NCBI RefSeq assembly: GCF_036417845.1
Contig: NC_089981.1
Span: 23,890,001 to 23,954,000, forward strand
Direction: 5' to 3'
DNA from: Apteryx mantelli
Lineage: Eukaryota; Chordata; Aves; Apterygiformes; Apterygidae
Length of the DNA stretch: 64,000 nucleotides
Below the pieces are notes generated by a model, which was given only the letters and a program-made list of their open reading frames with translations, had not been told where the DNA came from and did not search any database. This document shows, one piece after another, positions 54,926 to 64,000 of the stretch. Positions within the stretch are counted from its first letter, which is position 1. Every line of letters starts with the position of its first letter. The translations under genes and the position numbers were made by a program.

Positions 54926-57900
54926 GAGTAGCAGTGCCAGAACCAGGCAAGGATAGCTGGTGGGTGCTTTTGAAAAATAAGATTGTCCACATGCTTTGGT
55001 GAAGTGAGAGGAGACCAATGAGAGGGTGGAAATGTTTTTGTAATGAATATTAAAGGTCTTCCCCAGACACCAGCTCCCTCATCTGGGATGAGGAGACCAT
55101 CTAGGAATGAGGAAGTTCTCACACATCGCCAAAAGCAGAGCTGAAATGCGAAGAGCAGGCTGTTTCCAATCAAGGTCTCACACGCGCTCTGTCCTGACTG
55201 TTCTTGCAGGGTGCAGATCCTGCCTTCATTGTGACTTCTTTTTGATCGTCTGTGGGAGGCAAATGGTATCAGTAGCTCCTTTTAGTTGGATACGGTGGCC
55301 AAAAGTTCTTGCTTACACTGTGGTCTCTGCTGAACCGCCTTCAGTCGCGCAGCATATTTTCATGAAGCGCAGATTGATTATCTCCTGCTTGTTTCCCAGG
55401 CGGAGGTTGTCCGGTACGAGGGTTTACAATGGCAGATGAGACTTTTATGAGTCTGAAGACTCTAGTTGTGTCCTGTCTCCTGCTGGGTTTCTCTCTTTTA
55501 TGATGAACAACCCCAGTTTGTTTAAAGCTTTCCTTACAGGTCAGGTTTGTTCCTGTTGCTTTCCTCCAGATGATTTCCCATCAGTCCATAACTTTTCGAA
55601 GATGGGGGACTCTGGTTATGGCCTCACCATACTGACCAGAGCGAAAGGGTCACTTCACATGTCTTACAGGCTGGACTCATGTTTATACAATCTGGGACAT
55701 TTTGTCTTTTTTTTTTAAACAGCAAGCTGTAGCAGACTTATATGCATCTTGCAGTCCACCTCAACTGCTTCCATATTTTTCTGAGGAATTCCTGAAAGCT
55801 TTTGCCCATCCTCATCTCTACTGAATGCAATTAAATTTTTTCAGACAATCTCCCCATTTCATCATGATTAGAATTTAAACCTGTCTTCAGGCAGTCCTTC
55901 ACAGCTCCTTTGCAGCTGCTTATTTTACAACCATGCTGTCCATTTCATCACCTAGCGTGTTAAAACTTTGAAGAAAGCTGGACTTGCAACAAACACAGTC
56001 AAACTCCACTGGGTTAATCCTTTCATTTTGCCAGTGACCCACTGATATCTGGTATCCACGTATCATTTTTCCAGTCAGTTTTGCATCTGCCTTGTGCAAG
56101 TTTCTTTGAGATCTTTTATTTGATGTGTTATGAGGATGTTATGTGTCAGAATCTTTGCAAGTCAAGACGTGTAACATCAGCAGCTTTTCTGCTATCCATA
56201 AGGCCTGTCACAGAAGGAAATTAGTTTGGTTGGATGCAATTTGTTTTTGATTAAGTCTGTCTTAGCCAAAGTCTTTGCTTTGTTATCTTCTGTGCTTACA
56301 AATAGCATGTGGAATTTATTCCTTATTTATTTCTGTTTCAGACTTTTTTCTGGGAACTGCAGCTAACCTGACTTTTTCTCCTTCTGTAATCCATAAGCTT
56401 ACTTAATGTAGGGCGTGACATTTGCTTTATTCTCGCTTCTGTGCACCTCAGTCATGCTCCACAGAGACACATAGGCATTGCTAATGGTTTCTGTTCCTTT
56501 CCTGTTTCAGGCTTAGATCATACCCCTCTGCCTTCGGTTTTAGCTGTGCTTGCTGTTTCTGCTTAGTGATAACTGATGCTAGAAGGCAATAAATGTTTCA
56601 GTGTCTCATGGGTCTTGCACCGGGAGAAGAGAGTAAAGCTCACTCCATAGCAAGCAATCTGGAGAGGACAGTTAACAGATCTTTCATATCACTCCTGACT
56701 CTGGCTTAGCCATTGCTGTCTTTGCCCCGCCAGCCTCTGAGCCACAGATGTGTCTGTGGGATGGTGTGGTGGAGGATGCCTGTCTGTGGGCTGGATATAT
56801 GAGTGGCCTTCTTGAAAGGTTCTGGTATGTGAGGTGCACACTGGTGCTGTTGCCTTTTGGCGGCCCTGAGCAGTCCTGGCTGATGACAGAAGGCTGTGCA
56901 CAGCGCATGGTGTCTGTGCACGATTCCTCTGGCCACTGCAGAGGAATGGGCGTCTTTGTCTGCATCCTGAATAACTCTACATCATCTAGGCTTAAGGGCA
57001 TTCTGATTTTCACTCATGCGCAGCTGAGGAGCCTGGGTGGATTTCCATGCAGAGAAACACTGGATCAAAAGCAATGTTAGTGCTTCATTTGCAAAAATGA
57101 GCTATACATTTAAAGGTATGAACCTTGGCTTGGTGGAGGAGACTTCCTGCATGAAAAGTAGCATAGAGGTGGTGCAGTGCAGCTTCTTGTCACTCAGTCA
57201 ACAGTACACTGCACTAAGTGTGCAACTCAGTCAACAACAGCGGTCTGAAAAACATCTTGTAGCAAAGTGTATATAAACGGTGAAGTAGTGGTCCTCTTTT
57301 TCCAGGCCAAAATACTCTAAGTAAACAGTGGAAATGCAGGTTGAGAGGAGAACCTGTATTGGTTGTTTACCTGAAAGCACTTAGATGTGATGACAACCCA
57401 GGAGACTGTGGCTCTTACTCTGGTCAACAGAAGGGAAGGTGAGGCCCAAGAGTCCAGACTAGAGGACAGTCATACAGAGGTGATCTCAGTGTCTCTTGGG
57501 GTAGGGAGATGGCGTGCCCTTTGCAGTGATCAGAGGTCCTATTCCAGCCTGCAGATCTTGGTCTGTGCAAAGGAAGGGTTTGTTATCCACTGGGGCTGTG
57601 AAGGGCACCTCCTTTGAATCGCTTGCAGTTTGAATTGGCCTGCAGTTCCCCACTTCCTTTGTTATCCAAAGCATGATACCTGGAGCCAGGTCCTTTATTC
57701 AGCAGGGGATATTTACAGGGCCAAAAAGCTAGATCTAAAAGAGACAAAGAGGCATCTACAGAATTCCAGCTCAAAAGGTTGTCTGGAAGTTTGTACCACA
57801 CCCGCTCTTTTAGGAGCTGGAATAATATATACCCTGGCAGGCTGTAGATCAAAGTACTACACAGAAAGTATCCTACCATGCACTGTCTATTTCTTTTTGT

Positions 57901-59614
57901 CTGTTGATATAAGGGTTTTGGGCTTCCTTCTTGCCTTCTCACACTTTCTTACTCTTCAGGCTGGTTGGTGATTTGTGCCTGTGCTCTTTCCTTCCACCGC
58001 CATATCCCTGAGCCATCACTACCTGTGTTGTGGCTGACTGCAGGACGGCTCCGGCTGTAGAGTGGCCTTTCTTAGCCTGAGATCTCACAAACTGTTCTTA
58101 TGAGTTTGAGATCCATCCCCAATCTCACTTCCAGTTTTTGGCCTGGCTCCAAAACCCACGTGGAGGGGCCAGAATTGTAATTGTTGCGAAGCTCTGAGCC
58201 AGATAAGCCAAATAAAGCAGATAACTACTTAGAAAAAATAAATAGAAAACAACTCAGTCCCCTGATTCATTTTGCTCTGGGAATCCCCATAGTCTTAGGT
58301 TTCTAGGCCTGGCCTTGTTTCCACTTCATCCTCTCTCTCTGAAGAGCTTTTTTGTCCTTAATTGCAACTATAAATAAATCATCATAGCCAGAAGTAGTAT
58401 TTTTCCAAGTCTACAACTCTAGTGTCCAAAACTTTCAGTTTCCAGGAATTCACTTCATCTTACCCAGAACTCGGGACAAAAAAGTGAAAACTGCATTCAG
58501 CCTTTATAGTGCTAGCTTGAGGCTTCAGAAGTTTCCCTCCAGGTATTTCTGTCCTAGGTCCAGACCTGATCTGCAAAATAGAATGAAGATTAGCGCATTA
58601 GCACCAGCATGTCTTCCTGGACCAGCTGCTCACAAACCTCTCCCAGGTAGCCCTGTAAGTATGTTCTGGACTCTCTGCGCCTTTCCCCATGTGCATATCC
58701 TCAGGAAGCAAACGAAAATTGACCACGGGGACAGACCACGTCAAATGAACTGAGCTGAGAAGAGGCTGTGCCCTTATGCTACCTGCATGTGAGCACACAG
58801 GCTTCTTGTAACTTTAGTTTCTCTCACCTGCTGTTATTAAGCTGGTAGAGGGTAACAATGGGGGAAGCTGTAACAGAGAGTTAGTCTGCTCACAGTCCAG
58901 ATGCTAAATCTCCAGGTGGCCTTGGACATGGCCTGGGTAGCACATGCTGGTCTGTCTGCTCTTGTTATCTGTGCTGGCTCAGGTGAGCCAAAATTTGTAA
59001 GTCAGCTCTTTGCTTGGCTGTGCAGGGTGCTCTGGGCTATTGTGGAAGTCAGCCAACCTCAAGGGGCTTGTCCCAGAGGGGACGAATTGCCCTCCCCTAA
59101 AGGGTTTTGCTAGAGCTAGTAGCACAGTCTTCGGTGCGTGAGGGTCAGTTAAGAGGAGGGGACCGAAACCATTCTGCATGGGGTAGATGGGTGTCCAGGT
59201 ATCACCAGGTCATGGAATAAACTGGACATCTACCAATCATAACTTTGTAATTGGCTTTCTTTTCTCCTGGTGAAATTCTTTAACTTCCTTGACAAAAGAA
59301 GTTCTCCTGCTTATTTAAAAACTTGTTAGCACAAAGGGAGGAGCAAACTGGGAGTGAAAACTGCCTTGTAAGGATACAGTATTAGTCTTTGTTTCAGTCT
59401 AATTCCCTCATTGTCACAGGCACATATGTGATGGTGGTAGTCATGCTTGTGGATTGTCCTCTTGTTCTTCAAAGATCATTAAACACAATTACAGGAAAAG
59501 AGATCTTTGTTTCTGTGCAACACTCAGCTTTTATATAAGTGTTCTACATTTTCTTCAAAATGATTTACCCATGGTAGCTAATTTTAACCATTTGGTTGTC
59601 ATGAATATAAACCA

Positions 59615-59700
59615 GCCCTTTTCTGCCTCCTGATTCCCATTTGTTTTCATGGGAATTGGGTGTCTGAATCCTTAAGTCACCTTTAGATATACCAGTCTCA
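59615..59700. repeat. Sauropsid repeat relic
   Basis: 'tgattcccatttgttttcat' then 'gggaattgggtgtctgaatc' then 'cttaagtcacctttaga' matches the 'cattgacttcaatgggaattgggcgcctaaatccctt' repeat class. Confidence 0.52.
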
Positions 59701-59911
59701 GATCTCATTCACTTCATATGGCTTCCTCTCCACTTTATGTCTTGAGGTGAAAGCCTCCCATTTTGGACAGTGATTGCAAATTCCTAGGGGCCTCCCTGAG
59801 GACTGAATTTCACATGTCTAAAAGGGTAGATGTGTATTCGGGGACTTGTGTCCTTTCCCCAGCTCTGCTGCTGGCCTCCCGCTTGGTTGTGGACAAGCAG
59901 TAGTTCCTCCA

Positions 59912-59951
59912 TGGACCTCAGTTGGCCAGTTTTGGACCTCAGTTGGCCAGT
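59912..59951. repeat. Two-copy 21-bp tandem repeat
   Basis: tggacctcagttggccagt occurs at 59,912-59,930 and again, identical, at 59,933-59,951. Confidence 0.95.
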
Positions 59952-60609
59952 GTGTGAAGGGGAGCGAGGCTGCCTACCTCGCAGAGAGGCTTTCAGAGCT
60001 CAGGGTGACATGTGCTTCAGGAAGGACTGGGCATGGTGGCACAATAAAGAGGACAAAACAGGATGTTTCGGAGCTAGCAGCAGCGAGACAAGTGGAGTCA
60101 GGAGCAGTTGAGTTCAAATTCAGGTTTGACTCTACAGTCAATATGTCAAGGCAGGGACCTGTTGTGTATTTTGTAAAATACTTTGCGGATCTATGGTGTT
60201 TTAGTGACAGAACTGTTCAACAGAGGCCTCTGTTTAGAAGATGCAAGATTTCTGAGCATGTAGAGGCTGTGAAAGATAATAATGAAAAGGTGTAAAATCT
60301 TTGTAAGGCCAAGAGAGGCAAGGCAAAACTGGTTGGAAAGTGGAAAGTATTTCCCATGATGAATTATGAATGAAAAGAAACATGTTTGCGTGCTTTGAAA
60401 ATTTCTGCAGCATTTTTTTGCCCATCAGAAACAGTAAAACCTAAAAGAAGCTAAGTTAAAAAGAAATAAGTAAGATCTTAAGCATCTCCTCCCTCCAGGA
60501 AATGAGCTCCTCCATCTCCCTTTTCTATGAAGATGTATATTTAGAAAATAAACTGTTTTTCTGTTTGAAAATAAAACACACATCAAATGTAAAAGGTTGA
60601 CCAGCTCTA

Positions 60610-60800
60610 GGAAAGTCTGGTCTTGTGTTTAAGGCATTGATTTTGGACTGAGAGACCTGGGTTTAATTTCCACTTCTGCTACAAACTTCTCCTGCGTGAC
60701 CTTGGGCTAATCCTTTAATCTCACTTTGCCTCTGTTCCTCATCTGTCAGATGAGGCTATGACTTCCCCACCTTGCAGGGGTGTTATGAGAGTAAACACAT
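60610..60800 (+). mobile_element. Well-preserved MIR-type SINE
   Basis: Nearly the whole MIR body is legible in order: 'ttttggactgagagacctgg', 'tttccacttctgctacaaac', 'gcgtgaccttgggctaatcc', 'tttgcctctgttcctcatct' and 'ggggtgttatgagagtaaac'. It is the best preserved SINE in the window. Confidence 0.88.
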
Positions 60801-61439
60801 CCTCTGTGCCCTGCGCCTCACCTTCCAGCCAGCTCCTCTCCTGGGGAAGGGGGAAGGGAGGGATATGCCTCACGCTTTGGGAACCGCTAAGCTGGCTCTG
60901 TCCGTGGCCATTGGATAGACTGGCAGAGTTGAAGACTGTGTAGGACCCCCAGCAGGTCCTAAGTGCCCTCGAGGAGCGAGGAATGAGGGAAGAGAAATGC
61001 TAAACATGTGTGAACCGTGGGAAGGAGAGGTCTGTTGTTTTTCTGGAGGGTTTTTTTGTTTTTTTCCAAGATTTCCGTGTGTTTTTTCCACCCCCCACTC
61101 AGTGTTCGTGAAGTGTCCGTAGCGCTCTAACGGCAAAAGAACCGACCCCGTGTCGGGCTGGCTGCTTCCTGAATTAGTCTCCATTTGCAGCAATTACCTT
61201 CTTTCCTTTCTAGCCAAATGTTTCTCTGAGCCTGAGGCCCAGCTAATTTTTTTTGTCAGCTCTGGTTGCACTAGGCAGCCCTCCCTTCCATATGAGAAAC
61301 ATAGAGATGCCATTCAGGCACCTCTAACCCCGCTTTCACTGCTGCACTCGTTAAAACATTCCTTTATTTATTTTAATTTTATTCTCTCCTCCCCACCACC
61401 TTTTCTAAACAACCACTTGCATTATGCTTTTAATTGCCT

Positions 61440-61870
61440 TTAGATTTCCCTTGTGTAACTTTTCCGGCGTCCGCATAGCCGTAGGCAGAGCGTGCAGCGC
61501 CGGGAGTCTTGCACATGGTCTGTGGGCTCGCTATTGACTCAGTGGCGTGCTGCGAATGACTCAAAGATCCGTGGGGATCGCTGGGGGTGGACGCAAGGGC
61601 GGAAGACTTGAAAGCCAGGGTGGAAGGGGGGCAGAGAGGGAAAGCGGGCGAGCGGCAAACCTGCTCGGCTGTTCCTGCATGTCGGTGGCGCATCTTCCCT
61701 CGGCACGAGCAGGAAAACAATTGAGTCAGAGGCCAAGAAGGAATTCGGGAAGCCTGGACTGTCCTGCCAGGGTTGGGGGCAGCTGTGGCTTCATCATGGC
61801 TCCGTGAGCGCGAGCCGTAATATGGCATTATACAGGCATGACTTCATCTGTTTCCATAAGATTGCTTTCT
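61440..61870. promoter_or_regulatory. CpG-containing AP-1-cluster element, candidate enhancer
   Basis: In an otherwise CpG-poor spacer this block has many CpGs and three exact AP-1 sites: TGACTCA at 61,535-61,541 and 61,557-61,563, and TGAGTCA at 61,722-61,728. It has no TATA box, exon or open frame of note. A distal enhancer is more likely than a promoter, but an unannotated transcript start cannot be excluded. Confidence 0.45.
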
Positions 61871-64000
61871 CCCTCTCCCTTTCTTTGGCTGGTAATTGAG
61901 AAACGCATGAGCTCACCTCCTAGGAGCGGGAAATGAGAACCGCAAGAGGAAACGAGCTGGAAAGTATACACTGGGCCGGAAAAAAATATAGATTAGATGG
62001 GGTGGTCAGAGATAGTGTGGAAAAGAAAGGGGATTCCTCTTGCATGGGATCTTCCCCATACAGGGCTGACAGCACCTTCCTTGGCACTGCCAGGGCAGCC
62101 CGCTTTCCATTTGTGTGACAGCACTCCAGCCTTGACAGTATCCCCCGGGCACAGGGAACCAGGACGAGGGTGAAAGCACAGTGTGACATGACAGTAGTTT
62201 CTTCACAAAAACATGACCCATTTCTTCCAGGTGGTGCAGCCTACAGGCCCTGCTGGTGAGGAATATGCAACCCAGGTGGAAACAGCAACAGGGGATGAAC
62301 CCACCTGGGTGGCCAGACTTTAAAGGGCTTGGGAGAGAAGTGGGAAGCAGAAGGAGAGGTCTTTCAAGGGGGTTGATGCCAAGCCTGAGGCCTCTTCTGG
62401 GCTGGCAGCTTTCATAGAGGGGCTGGAGGTTGCCTGCTGTGGGAGAGTGGCTTGATCAGGCCATGCTCTGACCTGGGACCTGCTCACAGGCAGGTAGGTA
62501 GTGCCTATTGCTTACCCCCACCCCTCATCTCTTTATTTCTTGTCTCAGTTTCTGCTTAAAACAACCTTTAGCAAGAGCAAAAAGAAAATCTGCTTAGAGG
62601 TAGGTTAGTCTAAGTCTGGCTTCTACCTGGTTTCTGGCAGCTTTCTCAACTTTTAAAGTGGGGATGTGTGACAGAGAAGGTTGTTTAACCTGATCAGGTT
62701 GGTGAGGGGAGCCTCTTTTCTACAGTGCCTTATGTTCCTTCCCAGGTGTCCTGTTTTCTCTCTTTTACTGCATGTTTTCTACTTGTTTACCCCAAGGGTA
62801 TCTCGCATCTCTCTCTGCTGCTGGCCCCTTTGAGGTGCGGTTTAGGAAGAGACCAGTTATATTCTCAGGTAGATAGCTTGAAAACCTTTCAACCTAAAGG
62901 TCTTATTCCTTAGCTAGTGGGCACTGGTATAATGCCACCGAAATGAATCATTTACCCTAGCTGAGGGGTTTTACCCAGGTTCTGTAGTTTTCACCCAAAC
63001 AGAGATAACTGCAGCCAAGACACCGCAGGAGGAAAAGAGGAATGCAAAATGAAAGATACTGACTATCTTCACAAAGCTGCACTGTTGTGCATCCCACACC
63101 TTGTCAGCTGCAGCTGAGGGACAGGTTAAGGTAACAAACTAACTGCAGGATCCATGGAGAATTTGCAGTGTATCCTGCTGGTGCAGAGGGTTGCTGTGAT
63201 TTGCCTGAGGGGATATGAGGGGTGTGGAGCTTTGCAGATTAGCTCTCCATCCTTGAGCTGCATGACCTTGATTTCAAAGTGTAAATGAAGACTGGTTAGG
63301 ATGAAGTTTGGACCAAGTGTTTGTGGCATGTGTACCCATATTTTTTTGGCCTGTTCCACCTCTGTATGGTCATTCAGGATTCTTTTTTTGGGGAAAAAAA
63401 AAATGTTTTAAAGGAGCTTCTAGCTGAAGGGAAGTCTGTGCGATGTGTTAGGGCTTAGAAGGTCTGTGCTGGCACAAGTGGGTCCCCCATATACGTTATA
63501 CTCTATTTATGTTTCCATTGGATTTTTTTTTCCCTTCTCTTCACCTTTTTTTTTTTTCACAGTTTTTCCTAAGTGAAACACTAATGCAGTAATGTTCAAA
63601 CCCACAATGTTTGAATGGCCTCTAAATTAGGCAAAACAAGCTTGCCCAACCCTAGTTGAATAGACTGGACTCATTTTCTAACTCATATGCACTCTGTTCA
63701 TTTTGCCCTAATAAATACATTCCTGTCCTAGAGTAGGAGCACTGGGGGCCTTGGAAAGTTTGATGTTAGCAAAAGAGGGGCGGAGGAGCAGGGGAGAAGA
63801 GGAGAGACTGGGTCAATACCCATGATGCATCTGGATGCCTAATGGGAAAGACCATATATCCCAAACAGGTATTGCATTAGAAGTGTGGATTATGCTTTGG
63901 AGATTCAATAACAGCAAAGTTCCTTGGATGTCACTCATGTGTTTCAAGGGCTTGTTTTTCTCTGGAGAAATTCAGAAGATGCTAAACTATATCTAATGAG
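61871..64000. other. Intergenic spacer to window end
   Basis: No gene, RNA or clear repeat recognised. There are short A- and T-runs near 63,395 and 63,550. Confidence 0.55.

Larger units (their letters stand above)
52521..61439. other. Intergenic spacer, distal part
   Basis: No recognised gene. It holds the sauropsid repeats at 54.8 and 59.6 kb and the MIR at 60.6 kb. Longer open frames at 54,179-54,709 and 59,846-60,295 have no recognisable domains, splice context or poly(A) logic. Confidence 0.6.

Noticed and set aside
59846-60295. 149-codon open frame
   Set aside because: It spans the local 21-bp tandem repeat and repeat-like sequence; no recognisable protein features.
32746-64000. H19, miR-675 or IGF2 exons in the spacer
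   Set aside because: Looked for because of synteny. No IGF2 coding segment or H19-like feature was recognised; IGF2 is expected further downstream on the opposite strand.

Overview
This is a vertebrate nuclear DNA window, almost certainly from a sauropsid (turtle, crocodilian or bird). The evidence is spliced genes with long introns, a CpG-island promoter, fossil CR1 LINE ends, MIR-type SINE relics and small palindromic repeats with the 'cattgacttcaatggg'-type cores common in turtle and crocodilian DNA. The repeats suggest a slowly evolving reptile more than a derived bird, but the species cannot be fixed by eye. No retroviral or other virus-like element was recognised.

Positions 1-20,250 hold the 3' two thirds of TNNT3 (fast skeletal muscle troponin T) on the + strand. 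The start codon and first exons lie upstream of the window. The 5' part (about 0.2-10.5 kb) carries tiny phase-1 microexons encoding the acidic, alternatively spliced N-terminal tail. From 12.2 kb the constant exons follow in order, then a mutually exclusive pair (15,089-15,129 and 17,423-17,463), and the last exon with stop codon and poly(A) signal at 20,221. Every constant exon was placed on canonical splice sites and reads through in frame.

Positions 21,300-32,730 hold the complete five-exon MRPL23 gene (mitochondrial ribosomal protein uL23m), also on +, starting in a strong CpG island only about 1.3 kb past the TNNT3 poly(A) signal. The predicted protein is 156 residues. Its 8-kb last intron contains a striking inverted repeat (30,811-31,051).

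From 32.7 kb to 64 kb no convincing protein-coding gene is visible. TNNT3-MRPL23 flanks the IGF2-INS-TH block in vertebrates, so this is probably the gene-free spacer towards IGF2; in therian mammals H19 and its enhancers lie here. The spacer holds relic repeats and two stretches that look like regulatory DNA: 49.54-50.24 kb, with an exact MEF2 consensus and E-boxes, and 61.44-61.87 kb, CpG-rich with three exact AP-1 sites.

The two genes are neighbours by ancient synteny and do not form one pathway: TNNT3 serves the sarcomere thin filament and MRPL23 the mitochondrial ribosome. I found no clearly undescribed molecular system. The most unusual items are the tandemly duplicated TNNT3 microexon units, the MRPL23 intronic foldback and the two enhancer-like islands.
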